This document shows positions 24,851 through 32,828 of a stretch of 39,215 nucleotides of DNA, one piece after another. Both the position numbers and the translations under genes were made by a program. Source of the stretch: an uncultured Sutterella sp. (GTDB taxonomy: Bacteria; Pseudomonadota; Gammaproteobacteria; Burkholderiales; Burkholderiaceae_F). The notes under the pieces were generated by a model. The model saw only the letters and a list, made by a program, of their open reading frames with translations. It was not told where the DNA came from and ran no database searches. The DNA lies in NCBI GenBank assembly GCA_900544335.1, contig UQUS01000015.1:1-39215 (forward strand), given 5' to 3'. The stretch's first letter is position 1, and each line of letters begins with the position of its first letter.

Positions 24851-25600
24851 TTACTGGCCGAACCACTTGGTCATCACAGCCTGATACGAGCCGTCTTGCT
24901 TAGCTTCGCGTAAGGCCTTGTTCATGCGGTCCAAAAGGGCCTTGTTGTTCTTGGCCACAATAAATCCGAACTGCTCGACGTTGAGAATCTGGCTCTGGTG
25001 CGAGAAAATCTTGGCGTTGCGCGGATTGCTTGCCATGAAGTACCCGATGGTCGGACGGTCACCGATAACGGCGGCACACCCGTTGTTGCGCAGTTCCATA
25101 TACGCTTCGTTCATCGTGTTAAAGGTCTTGGTCTTGGCACCGGGAATCGTCTTGGCATAAGCCATGCCGGAGTTGCCGATCTGACCGCAGATGATCTTAT
25201 TTTGCAAATCCTTGTCGGTCTTGTAGACGTCCTTGTCGGCTTTGCGAACCAAAATCGAAAGACCCGAATCGTAGTACGGGTCCGTAAAGCTCACTTTCTT
25301 GGCGCGCTCTTCGGTAATCGAGACGGCAGCACCGGCAATATCAATCTGCTTACCCAAAATCGCAGGAATCAGGGCATCGAACCCCATCGAGGCAATCTTG
25401 ACGGTAAAGCCGGCCTTTTGACCAATCAGGCGAATCATGTCGACGTCAAAGCCGATGACTTCCGAACCGTTCTTCGTGTCAACGTATTCAAAGGGCGGGT
25501 AGGTGCTTTCCGTACCCATGACGAGTTCTTCGGCCTGCGTAGCAGCAGAGGCAGCGAGCATTGCGCCCGCGGCAGCAAATAAAAGAGTTTTCTTAAACAT
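24851..25600 (-). CDS. Amino acid ABC transporter substrate-binding protein, copy 1
   Basis: This is a 249-residue periplasmic binding protein of the SBP_bac_3 (HisJ/ArgT/GlnH) family. A signal peptide (MFKKTLLFAAAGAMLAASAA) is cleaved about after TQA. The mature part has TESTYPPFEYVD, the family signature GFDVDMIRLIGQKAG, FDALIPAILGKQIDIAGA, and SITEERAKKVSFTDPYYDSG, which are ligand-site segments. Arg/Asp residues at the binding site suggest a polar or basic amino acid ligand. ATG 25600 is supported by the signal peptide; the frame is open further upstream. It is nearly colinear with the next gene (copy 2), without gaps. Confidence 0.93.
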   Translation of the reverse strand: MFKKTLLFAAAGAMLAASAATQAEELVMGTESTYPPFEYVDTKNGSEVIGFDVDMIRLIGQKAGFTVKIASMGFDALIPAILGKQIDIAGAAVSITEERAKKVSFTDPYYDSGLSILVRKADKDVYKTDKDLQNKIICGQIGNSGMAYAKTIPGAKTKTFNTMNEAYMELRNNGCAAVIGDRPTIGYFMASNPRNAKIFSHQSQILNVEQFGFIVAKNNKALLDRMNKALREAKQDGSYQAVMTKWFGQ

Positions 25601-25751
25601 GAAAATTTCCCTAAAAAAGGCCGTTAACCGTCCTATTTTGGGAGCGATTGTCAGCCAAACAAACAATTTTAAGAAAGGCGAGGGCGCATCGGGGCGCGCT
25701 TACCGCCTTTTGCTTGATTTGTTGTAAAAAAAGGACAAAAAGAAAGAGCGC

Positions 25752-25787
25752 AAAAAGACGTCGGAGGCAAAAACGCTCTCCGACGTC
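25752..25787 (-). terminator. Strong intrinsic terminator between the two binding-protein genes
   Basis: On the minus strand GACGTCGGAG (25787-25778) pairs perfectly with CTCCGACGTC (25766-25757), followed at once by TTTTT (25756-25752). It lies about 40 bp after the stop codon of copy 2 and would separate its transcript from copy 1 and the permease. Confidence 0.88.
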
Positions 25788-25824
25788 GCGTATCGCTTGC
25801 ACGCCTTTTAGGCGGTGCGGCAGA

Positions 25825-26574
25825 TTACTGACCGAACCACTTGACTAACAGTGCCTTGTACGAGCCGTCCTTTTTGGCTTCTTCAAAGGCTTTATCCAGG
25901 CGCTCTAAGAGCTTTTTATTGTCCTTGGCGACGATAAAGCCGAATTGTTCGACATTTAAAATCGTATCTTGCAAGGTAAAGAGTTTCTTGTTGCGCGCGT
26001 TGCTCGTCATAAAGTACGCAATGGTCGGACGGTCGCCGATGACGGCTTCGCAACCCTTATTCCGGAGTTCCATGTACGTCTCATTCATCGTATTGAAGGT
26101 CTTGACGGTTGTGCCTTCAATCGTGCGCGCGTAAGCGGCACCCGAGGTCCCGAGCTGACCGCAAATAATCTTATTTTTCAGATCCTTATCGGTCTTGTAG
26201 GTGTCTTTGTCGGCTTTGCGGACCAAAATCGATAGGCCCGAGTCGTAGTAAGGCTGTGTGAAGCCCACTTTCTTAGCGCGCTCTTCGGTAATCGTGATGG
26301 CCGCCCCGGCAATGTCAATCTGGCGACTTAAAATCGCCGGAATCAGGGCATCGAACCCCATGGAGACAACCTTGATGGTAAAGCCGGCTTTTTGCCCGAG
26401 CATTCGTACCATGTCGATATCGAATCCGACGATTTCCGATCCGTTTTTCGTATCGGTGTATTCAAAGGGAGGATACGTGCTTTCCGTACCCATAATGAGC
26501 TGCTCGGCATGAGCAACGGCCGAGGCTGCCGTAAGGGCGCTGCAGGCCGTAAGAAAGAGCATTTTTTTTAACAT
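25825..26574 (-). CDS. Amino acid ABC transporter substrate-binding protein, copy 2
   Basis: This is a 249-residue SBP_bac_3 protein, the same length as copy 1 and alignable end to end without gaps. Examples are TESTYPPFEYTD, GFDIDMVRMLGQKAG, GDRPTIAYFM and the shared C-terminus KWFGQ. The signal peptide MLKKMLFLTACSALTAASAV is cleaved about after AHA. ATG 26574 has GGGAG six bases upstream. The two genes are a tandem duplication that has diverged moderately. Differences near the ligand site could give different affinity or ligand. A terminator follows, and no transporter subunit is directly joined to it. Confidence 0.93.
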   Translation of the reverse strand: MLKKMLFLTACSALTAASAVAHAEQLIMGTESTYPPFEYTDTKNGSEIVGFDIDMVRMLGQKAGFTIKVVSMGFDALIPAILSRQIDIAGAAITITEERAKKVGFTQPYYDSGLSILVRKADKDTYKTDKDLKNKIICGQLGTSGAAYARTIEGTTVKTFNTMNETYMELRNKGCEAVIGDRPTIAYFMTSNARNKKLFTLQDTILNVEQFGFIVAKDNKKLLERLDKAFEEAKKDGSYKALLVKWFGQ

Positions 26575-26760
26575 GGGAAACTCCCGAAAAACAAAACGGT
26601 GCCGTGTGGGCGTTTTTTGGCCGAACGAGGCGGTCAAGTCACGGATTGTACGAACGATGCAGCGAACTTAAGCCGAACGCGTGCCTTGAATTCATTGGGT
26701 TTGTTGCACTTTTTTTACACGTAAAAGTACTTAGACAGGCGTCAAAACTGACTGAAACGA

Positions 26761-26788
26761 TATCCCTTCTTTTTTAGTCGGGAATTAT
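26761..26788 (+). promoter_or_regulatory. Upstream IscR type 1-like site
   Basis: The segment ends in AGTCGGGAATTAT, matching the right half of the IscR type 1 consensus (AGTCGGSTAT-like), with a T-rich centre before it. The left half is weaker. It lies about 50 bp before the iscR ATG, in the promoter region expected to be repressed by 2Fe-2S IscR. Confidence 0.45.
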
Positions 26789-26802
26789 TCGTTAGACTGT
26801 CG

Positions 26803-26830
26803 TAATCTTGACAAAACCACTCGGGAATTC
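26803..26830 (+). promoter_or_regulatory. IscR type 1-like operator next to iscR
   Basis: TTGACAAAACCACTCGGGAA resembles the known IscR type 1 site at iscR promoters (TTGAC, six bases, ACTCGGGAAT). It ends 6 bp before the iscR start codon, so bound IscR would block transcription or its start. This fits autoregulation of the isc operon. Confidence 0.6.
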
Positions 26831-26836
26831 ACAGCT

Positions 26837-27298
26837 ATGAAGCTTACAACGCGAGGTCGCTTTGCCGTCACGAGCATGATTGACATTGCGCTTTACGGAA
26901 AAAACGGGCCGGTCCGTTTAGCCGACATTGCTCGGCGCGAACAGATTTCGGTGGCCTATCTCGAGCAGATTTTCGGTCGACTGCGTCACGCCGAACTTGT
27001 GACGGCCAATCGGGGGCCGGGCGGCGGATACCGTTTAGCGCGTCCCCCCGAGGAAATCAGTGCCGGTGAAATCGTCCGAGCAGTCGAAGAAAGCTTAGAT
27101 GCCACGCATTGCTACGGCACGGGACAGTGCCGAGGCGGTGCCGAATGTTTGGCGCACGGACTTTGGTCGGATATGAACCGATTGATGACGGATTTTTTAG
27201 ACGGACAATCGCTTGCGGCGATTAAGACACGTTATGCGAATACGCATCGGTCGCCGGGCGATGAGGCTGTCGTGATATTTAAGAATAAACGGGCTTAA
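26837..27298 (+). CDS. iscR: Iron-sulfur cluster regulator IscR (Rrf2 family)
   Basis: This is a 153-residue Rrf2-type transcription factor that binds a 2Fe-2S cluster and represses the isc operon when clusters are plentiful. The winged helix-turn-helix is at the N-terminus (MKLTTRGRFAVTSMIDIAL, then ISVAYLEQIFGRLR, and the wing NRGPGGGYRLARP). The cluster ligands C92, C98 and C104 have the IscR x5/x5 spacing, with H107 following. It is the first gene of the locus, 16 bp before iscS. The presence of all ligands separates it from NsrR and RirA. Confidence 0.96.
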   Translation: MKLTTRGRFAVTSMIDIALYGKNGPVRLADIARREQISVAYLEQIFGRLRHAELVTANRGPGGGYRLARPPEEISAGEIVRAVEESLDATHCYGTGQCRGGAECLAHGLWSDMNRLMTDFLDGQSLAAIKTRYANTHRSPGDEAVVIFKNKRA

Positions 27299-27314
27299 AG
27301 AAAGGAAGTAACGT

Positions 27315-28532
27315 ATGAATCTGAAGCGTCCTATTTATTTGGACTATTCGGCAACGACGCCGGTCGATCCGCGTGTGGCCGAAAAGATGATCCCCTACTT
27401 GTGCGAGAAGTTCGGGAACCCCGCCAGCCGCTCGCACGCATACGGATGGGAAGCGGAAAAGGCCGTTGACGAGGCCCGTGCCGAGGTTGCCGCCTACATT
27501 AACGCCGATCCCAAGGAAATCGTTTGGACGTCGGGCGCAACCGAGTCCGATAACTTGGCCGTCAAGGGAGCTGCGCACTTTTACAAGGACAAGGGCAAGC
27601 ACCTCATTACCGTTAAGACCGAACACAAGGCGATTCTCGATTCGATGCGCCATCTGGAAACGGAAGGCTATGAGGTGACGTACCTGGATGTTCAGGAAAA
27701 CGGGCTTCTCGATTTAAAGGTCCTGGAAGCGGCGATGCGTCCGGATACGACGCTCGTGTCCGTCATGGCTGTCAATAACGAAATCGGCGTGATTCAGGAT
27801 ATTGCCGCCATCGGCGAGATGTGCCGTGCTCGCGGCATTATTTTCCACTGCGATGCGACGCAGGCTCCGGGCAAGATGGTCTTGGATACCCAGAAACTCA
27901 AAGTCGATTTGATGAGCCTTTCTTCGCACAAGGTCTACGGACCCAAAGGCATCGGCGCGCTTTACGTGCGTCGTAAGCCCCGTGTGCGTATCGAGCCGCA
28001 GATTCACGGCGGCGGACACGAACGCGGCATGCGCTCGGGAACGTTGGCCGTGCACCAGATTGTCGGCATGGGCGAGGCCTACCGCTTGGCGCGCCTTGAG
28101 CAGGACAAAGACATCGCGCACTGCTTCAAATTGCGTGAGCGTCTTTTAAACGGCATTCTCAAAAATATTCCCGATGTCGTTGTTAACGGGGATATGGAGC
28201 ACCGTGTCTGCACGAACTTGAATGTGTCTTTTGCCTATGTCGAAGGCGAAAGCCTCATGATGGCCTTAAAGGATATTGCCGTCAGTTCCGGTTCGGCCTG
28301 CACGTCCGCGTCCTTAGAGCCGAGCTACGTTTTGCGTGCCCTCGGTCGCGACGATGAACTTGCGCATAGTTCGATTCGCTTTACGTTCGGTCGCTTTACG
28401 ACAGAAGAAGAAATCGACTACACCGTCAAGCTTTTAACCGAGCAGGTCGCTAAGCTCCGTGAGATGTCGCCCCTGTGGGAAATGCACAAGGAAGGCGTGG
28501 ATTTAAAGTCCGTGAAGTGGAGTAACCACTAG
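27315..28532 (+). CDS. iscS: Cysteine desulfurase IscS
   Basis: This 405-residue PLP enzyme removes sulfur from cysteine and passes it to IscU and other acceptors. YLDYSATTPVD is at the N-terminus, H104 is in KTEHKAILD, and the PLP lysine is K206 in SSHKVYGPKG. The persulfide cysteine is C329 in SSGSACTSASLEPS, on the long flexible loop of group I (IscS) enzymes. The C-terminal IscU-docking tail ends in SNH. GGAAG precedes the ATG. Iron-sulfur assembly and tRNA thiolation would depend on it. Confidence 0.97.
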   Translation: MNLKRPIYLDYSATTPVDPRVAEKMIPYLCEKFGNPASRSHAYGWEAEKAVDEARAEVAAYINADPKEIVWTSGATESDNLAVKGAAHFYKDKGKHLITVKTEHKAILDSMRHLETEGYEVTYLDVQENGLLDLKVLEAAMRPDTTLVSVMAVNNEIGVIQDIAAIGEMCRARGIIFHCDATQAPGKMVLDTQKLKVDLMSLSSHKVYGPKGIGALYVRRKPRVRIEPQIHGGGHERGMRSGTLAVHQIVGMGEAYRLARLEQDKDIAHCFKLRERLLNGILKNIPDVVVNGDMEHRVCTNLNVSFAYVEGESLMMALKDIAVSSGSACTSASLEPSYVLRALGRDDELAHSSIRFTFGRFTTEEEIDYTVKLLTEQVAKLREMSPLWEMHKEGVDLKSVKWSNH

Positions 28533-28540
28533 GAGAAATC

Positions 28541-28939
28541 ATGCCCTACAGTGAAAAACTGATCGAACAGTACGAGCACCCGAAAAACGTCGGTACGCTC
28601 GATAAGAACGATGAGTCGGTCGGAACCGGCATGGTCGGAGCTCCGGCGTGCGGCGATGTGATGCGCTTGCAAATTAAGGTAAACGATGAAGGCATCATCG
28701 AAGATGCCAAATTTAAGACCTACGGGTGCGCAAGCGCCATTGCCTCAAGTTCCCTTGTCTCCGAATGGGTCAAGGGTAAGAGCCTTGAGGAAGCCGGTAA
28801 GATTTCCAACACGCAAATTGCCGAAGAACTTGCGCTACCGCCCGTCAAGATTCACTGCTCGATTTTGGCCGAAGATGCCGTCAAGGCAGCAATCGACGAC
28901 TACAAAGCCAAACGCGCCGCCAAGGATAAGAAAGCATGA
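28541..28939 (+). CDS. iscU: Iron-sulfur cluster scaffold IscU
   Basis: This is a 132-residue scaffold on which IscS sulfur and iron are built into a 2Fe-2S cluster. The ligands are C37 (with D39, APACGDVM), C63 (YGCASAIASSS) and C106 (KIHCSILAEDA). The HscA-recognition motif LPPVK precedes C106. It starts 8 bp after iscS and overlaps iscA by 4 nt. All functional residues are in place. Confidence 0.97.
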   Translation: MPYSEKLIEQYEHPKNVGTLDKNDESVGTGMVGAPACGDVMRLQIKVNDEGIIEDAKFKTYGCASAIASSSLVSEWVKGKSLEEAGKISNTQIAEELALPPVKIHCSILAEDAVKAAIDDYKAKRAAKDKKA

Positions 28940-29256
28940 TTACGTTAACTCCGGCGGCCGCCCGACACGTTCAGGCGTTTCTTGCCAAACGCGGTAAGGG
29001 CGTGGGCTTACGACTCGGCGTCAAAACGTCCGGGTGCTCGGGCATGGCTTATAAACTTGAATTTGCCGATGCAACCGACAAAGACGACTCGATTTGGGAA
29101 AGTCACGGCGTTAAAGTCATTGTCGATGCCAAGAGCCTGCCGTATATCGACGGGACGGAGCTTGACTTTGTCAAGGAAGGACTGCAGTCGGGCTTTAAGT
29201 TCAAAAATCCGAACGAAAAAGAGCATTGCGGTTGCGGTAAGTCCTTTAAGGTGTAG
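28936..29256 (+). CDS. iscA: A-type iron-sulfur carrier IscA
   Basis: This is a 106-residue HesB/IscA-family carrier that delivers clusters to target proteins. The three conserved cysteines are C34 (TSGCSGMAY), C98 and C100 (HCGCGKSF). The position between iscU (ATGA overlap) and hscB (6 bp gap) supports IscA rather than ErpA or SufA. Length is normal. Confidence 0.95.
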   Translation: MITLTPAAARHVQAFLAKRGKGVGLRLGVKTSGCSGMAYKLEFADATDKDDSIWESHGVKVIVDAKSLPYIDGTELDFVKEGLQSGFKFKNPNEKEHCGCGKSFKV

Positions 29257-29262
29257 TTATCT

Positions 29263-29748
29263 ATGGGTCGTGAATCGGCGTTTTCATTGCTCGGTCTTCC
29301 GGAGCGCTTTTCTTTAAGTGACGAGGAGATTGATCGGGCTTGGCGCGAACGCATTGCCCTTGTGCATCCGGACCGCTTTGCCGCTTTAGGCGATGCCGCC
29401 AAGCGCGTTGCCGAGCAGTGGGCAGGGCGCCTGAATGATGCTAAGGGAGAACTTACCAATCCGGTGACGCGAGCCAAGGCGCTCCTTGCAGCACGTGGCA
29501 TTGATCTAGCTGAAGAGACCGATACCCGCATGCCGCAGGACTTTTTGCTGCGCCAATTTACCTGGCGCGAACGCGCGCAGGACGGGGAAAAAGACGCGGT
29601 GCTCTTAGAACTTCGCGCCTCCGAAGATTCGTGCCTAAAGGCGCTTGGCGAAGCGCTCGATGAGAAAAAAGATTTTCCCCGCGCTCGGGAATTGGCGCGG
29701 GAACTTCTTTTTTTAAGAAAACTTGCCGCCGATTTGGGCTCTTCCTAG
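29263..29748 (+). CDS. hscB: J-domain co-chaperone HscB
   Basis: This is a 161-residue protein with an N-terminal J domain and the HPD motif at residues 35-37 (LVHPDRFA). A C-terminal helical domain (about 80-161) is the part that binds IscU in homologues. It stimulates the HscA ATPase to move the cluster off IscU. The arrangement AEQWAGRLNDAKGELTNPVTRAKALL around the domain junction, with elements such as LNDAKGELTNP, is typical. It is followed not by hscA but by a 521-bp gap that begins with a terminator-like hairpin. Confidence 0.93.
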   Translation: MGRESAFSLLGLPERFSLSDEEIDRAWRERIALVHPDRFAALGDAAKRVAEQWAGRLNDAKGELTNPVTRAKALLAARGIDLAEETDTRMPQDFLLRQFTWRERAQDGEKDAVLLELRASEDSCLKALGEALDEKKDFPRARELARELLFLRKLAADLGSS

Positions 29749-30269
29749 AAGGGCTTCCGAACCCGACGCCCTCATGAATTGACTCGTCGGCAGTTTTATT
29801 TCAGGTCGCTCGTGAAAATCGGTCGTAAGCGCGCGATGATGCCCTTGTGAGCGCTCAAAACCGAAGAGTTCTACGCAAAGAGGCGTGCCGGAAAAGCCGC
29901 AATTGCCCCGTGCGTCTGCACTCAGTTAAGAAGCATATGCGGTGTGTCAGGGAGTATAACCAAATAGTTCGGCTCACAGGACCAGGAAAAATATCTTCCC
30001 GACTTCGGATTGCCGGTCCGCAGGGGTACGAAAGCGCGCTGCAGTCACACTTCCTTTGCTTGTGCCGGACACGACGTACCGTCCGTCAAGCATGTCGGTA
30101 AAATGCGCGCCGATAAAGGCCTTTTTTGTGGATTTGTTTTCGGTTACATAACAATAACAAGAAAGCCATCTTTTTCGTTTTGTTTCAAGGGATTTCGAAG
30201 AAAGGCGAAGGCTTTTCTCGGCCTTTGGAAAAGAAGCAGGCTCAACCATTTTCTTGAGAAAACCGTTTT
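29749..30269 (+). other. 521-bp non-coding gap between hscB and hscA
   Basis: No convincing gene is seen; the short open frames here do not look like proteins I know. The left end holds a terminator-like hairpin. Around 30110-30127, AAAGGCCTTT lies within a T-rich stretch. A possible weak promoter for hscA follows (TTGTGG 30126-30131 with CATAAC 30147-30152, spacing 15). The region just before hscA is AT-rich and contains CTTTTC/GAAAAG inverted repeats. It could contain a small RNA or a decayed gene; nothing specific can be claimed. Confidence 0.5.
29763..29800 (+). terminator. Terminator-like hairpin after hscB
   Basis: CCGACG (29763-29768) pairs with CGTCGG (29785-29790) over a 16-nt loop, followed by CAGTTTTATT. 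It begins 15 bp after the hscB stop codon and would separate iscRSUA-hscB from hscA-fdx-iscX. The large loop makes it only moderately convincing. Confidence 0.45.
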
Positions 30270-32153
30270 ATGTCCGGACTCATGCAAATTGCGGAACCGG
30301 GAATGAGTTCCGCACCCCACGAAGAGCGATTGGCCGTCGGCATCGACCTGGGGACAACCAATTCTCTGGTGGCAACGGTAGTTAACGGCTCGGTGGAAGT
30401 CATTGCCGATGAAAAAGGGCGCAAGATTCTCCCGAGCATCGTGCGTTTTTTGCCCGACGGGGCAACCGAGGTCGGTGATGTCGCCTCCGAGCACCTTATC
30501 GATGATGCGCCCAACACGGTCTCTTCTGCCAAGCGCCTGATCGGGCGAGACTTAACGGACATTCACGGGCAGACACTTCCGTATCGATTTGCCGAATCGA
30601 CGGGCGTGATTCGGATTGACACCTGCGCCGGCAAGAGAACTCCCGTTGAAGTCAGCGCAGAAATTCTCAAGGCTCTGAAAAAGCGCGCCGAAGAGCGCTT
30701 AGGCGGGGAACTCACCGGGGCTGTCATCACGGTGCCGGCGTACTTTGACGACGCGCAGCGCCAGGCAACGAAAGATGCGGCGCGGCTGGCCGGACTTGAA
30801 GTGTTGCGCCTTCTTAATGAACCGACGGCAGCGGCCCTTGCTTACGGGCTTGATACCGGAGCCGAAGGGCTGTACCTTGTGTATGACCTCGGGGGCGGGA
30901 CGTTCGATGTGTCGCTTTTAAAGCTTTCGCGCGGCATTTTCGAAGTGGTTGCTACCGGAGGCGACAGTGCTCTCGGGGGCGATGATTTCGATCGCCTCTT
31001 GGCTCAAGCGGCTCTTGGTCGGGAGAGTCTTTCTTTAGAAGGCCTTTCCGGTCGTGAAAAACGCCGGGCCATCCTGGCGGCCAAGACCTCGCGCGAGGCC
31101 TTAACGGAAAAAGACTCCGTCACCTATACCCTTTCGTTGGATTCGGGAAAGACTCTGACGCAAACGGTCACACGGTCGGAATTTGAAGCGCAGTGTGCGC
31201 CGCTTGTGACTCGGACGCTCGATGTTTTAACGGGTGTTTTAAAGGATGCGAAAGCCAAGCCTTCTGACGTGAACGGAATCGTTCTTGTCGGCGGGTCAAC
31301 GCGCATGCCTTGCATCCGAAATGCTGTTCGGGAGGCCTTCGGGAAAGCGCCTTTGACCGACATCGATCCCGATGAGGTCGTCGCTGTCGGAGCTGCTCTT
31401 CAAGCCGATAAGCTCGTCGGCAATGCTCGCGATGACGATTGGCTTCTTTTGGATGTCACGCCGCTTTCGCTCGGTCTTGAGGTGATGGGGGGACTTGTCG
31501 AAAAGATTATTCCGCGCAATACCCCGGTGCCTGTTGCGATGGCGCAGGACTTTACGACGTTTAAAGATAACCAGACGGCGCTTGCCGTGCACGTTGTCCA
31601 GGGCGAGCGTGAACTGGTCGATGCGTGCCGTTCGCTCGCACGCTTTGAGTTGCGCGGGATTCCCCCGATGGCCGCCGGCAATGCCCGTATTCGTGTGACG
31701 TATCGCATCGATGCGGACGGGATTCTTTCGGTGACGGCGAGGGAAACAAAAACCGGCATCGAAGCCGGCGTACGTGTGAAACCCTCGTACGGTTTACAAG
31801 ATGCCGACATCGTTCGTATGCTTCAAGAGGGAAATACTGCCGCCGAGTCTGATAAGGCCGAGCGCAAATGGCGGGAAGAATCTGTTGAGGCCGACCGAAC
31901 CCTCATTGCCACGCAATCGGCTTTGGATTCGGATGCCGATTTGCTCGATACATCCGAGAGAAAAGCTATTGACGAGGCTGTCGAGCGCGTCAAAGAGGCA
32001 CTTCAAGGCAAGAATGCCGAAGAACTTCGCGCTCGTACGGCAGCTTTGGTGGCTGCTACGGCCGATTTTGCCGCTCGCCGTATGGATCGAGCCATTCGCC
32101 AAGCACTCGCCGGACAAAATCTGGCGGCATTAAACGAGAAAGACAAGGAGTAA
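30270..32153 (+). CDS. hscA: Hsp70-type chaperone HscA for iron-sulfur cluster transfer
   Basis: This is a 627-residue specialised Hsp70. The ATPase domain (about 20-390) has VGIDLGTTNSLVA, GAVITVPAYFDDAQRQATKDA, LYLVYDLGGGTFDVSLL and LVGGSTRMP. The substrate-binding domain follows DVTPLSLGLEVMGG and would bind the LPPVK loop of IscU. The N-terminus MSGLMQIAEPGMSSAPHEER matches the HscA type from memory and supports ATG 30270, although no strong ribosome-binding site is visible. It is 5 bp upstream of fdx. It differs from DnaK by its short N-terminal extension and by its neighbours. Confidence 0.94.
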   Translation: MSGLMQIAEPGMSSAPHEERLAVGIDLGTTNSLVATVVNGSVEVIADEKGRKILPSIVRFLPDGATEVGDVASEHLIDDAPNTVSSAKRLIGRDLTDIHGQTLPYRFAESTGVIRIDTCAGKRTPVEVSAEILKALKKRAEERLGGELTGAVITVPAYFDDAQRQATKDAARLAGLEVLRLLNEPTAAALAYGLDTGAEGLYLVYDLGGGTFDVSLLKLSRGIFEVVATGGDSALGGDDFDRLLAQAALGRESLSLEGLSGREKRRAILAAKTSREALTEKDSVTYTLSLDSGKTLTQTVTRSEFEAQCAPLVTRTLDVLTGVLKDAKAKPSDVNGIVLVGGSTRMPCIRNAVREAFGKAPLTDIDPDEVVAVGAALQADKLVGNARDDDWLLLDVTPLSLGLEVMGGLVEKIIPRNTPVPVAMAQDFTTFKDNQTALAVHVVQGERELVDACRSLARFELRGIPPMAAGNARIRVTYRIDADGILSVTARETKTGIEAGVRVKPSYGLQDADIVRMLQEGNTAAESDKAERKWREESVEADRTLIATQSALDSDADLLDTSERKAIDEAVERVKEALQGKNAEELRARTAALVAATADFAARRMDRAIRQALAGQNLAALNEKDKE

Positions 32154-32158
32154 TCCCT

Positions 32159-32491
32159 ATGCCGACTGTTACCGTCGTAGCCAATGCCGTGTGTCCCGAA
32201 GGGGCAACGTTTACGGTCGAGACCGGAGAAAACCTGGCGCGTGCACTCGTGAAGCACGGAGTGAAATTGGCACATGCCTGCGAATTTAACGGGGCGTGTG
32301 CCACATGCCACGTGTATGTCAAGCAAGGCTACGACTCACTGGCTGAGCCCTCCGATGCCGAGTTCGACAGACTTGACACCGCTTTTGACTCACGACCGGA
32401 TTCTCGCTTGGCTTGCCAAGTTAAGGTCGGGAATGCGGATTTGGTTATCGAGATTCCGGTTCACAATCGGAACATCGTCGGGGAGCGTTAA
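32159..32491 (+). CDS. fdx: ISC-type 2Fe-2S ferredoxin
   Basis: This is a 110-residue adrenodoxin-like ferredoxin with cluster ligands C41, C47, C50 (ACEFNGACATCHVYV) and C86 (RLACQV). It donates electrons for cluster assembly on IscU. AAGGAG lies upstream of ATG 32159. It is closely followed by iscX (3 bp). Length and spacing are standard. Confidence 0.96.
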   Translation: MPTVTVVANAVCPEGATFTVETGENLARALVKHGVKLAHACEFNGACATCHVYVKQGYDSLAEPSDAEFDRLDTAFDSRPDSRLACQVKVGNADLVIEIPVHNRNIVGER

Positions 32492-32494
32492 GCC

Positions 32495-32695
32495 ATGAGT
32501 CTTAACTGGACGGATGCGCAGGCGATTGCTCAAGAGCTTTTCGACACCTACCCGGACCTTGACCCCGTGACGCTGAGAATGACCGAACTTCATGCGTTGG
32601 TTTTGGCGTTGCCTGACTTTAAAGACGACCCGGAAGCGAGTAACGAAGCGCGCCTTGAGGCGATTTTGTCTGCTTGGCTTGACGAGCGCGATTAA
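32495..32695 (+). CDS. iscX: IscX (YfhJ), iron-binding ISC accessory protein
   Basis: This is a 66-residue acidic protein. It matches IscX in length and in segments such as LNWTDAQAIAQELFDTYPDL, LRMTELHALVLALPDF and the EARLEAILSAW helix. IscX binds IscS and iron and modulates the rate of cluster assembly. It is the last gene of the isc locus and faces the convergent xthA. Confidence 0.94.
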   Translation: MSLNWTDAQAIAQELFDTYPDLDPVTLRMTELHALVLALPDFKDDPEASNEARLEAILSAWLDERD

Positions 32696-32828
32696 CTGAT
32701 CGTTCAACCCTCTTGAGAAAACGCAGCAAGCGTTGTTCCGTTAAGGCTGCACGATAAGGGCAAGTCCTTCTTCGTTTTTTCCAAGCACGCGACTGTAATC
32801 ATCTTTTCTCAAAGGTAGAAATAGTCGC

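Noticed and set aside
29940..30000. Possible tRNA-like fold starting GGGAGTATAACC
   Set aside because: There is no T-loop GTTCRA motif or proper anticodon arm, so the complementary ends alone are not enough.
29847..30249. Short open frames in the hscB-hscA gap (plus 29847-30101, minus 29974-30249)
   Set aside because: No recognisable domain, no good ribosome-binding site, and composition typical of chance frames.
32720..32734. Small hairpin AACGC/GCGTT between iscX and xthA as a terminator
   Set aside because: Only five base pairs and a poor T-tract on either strand; too weak to call.
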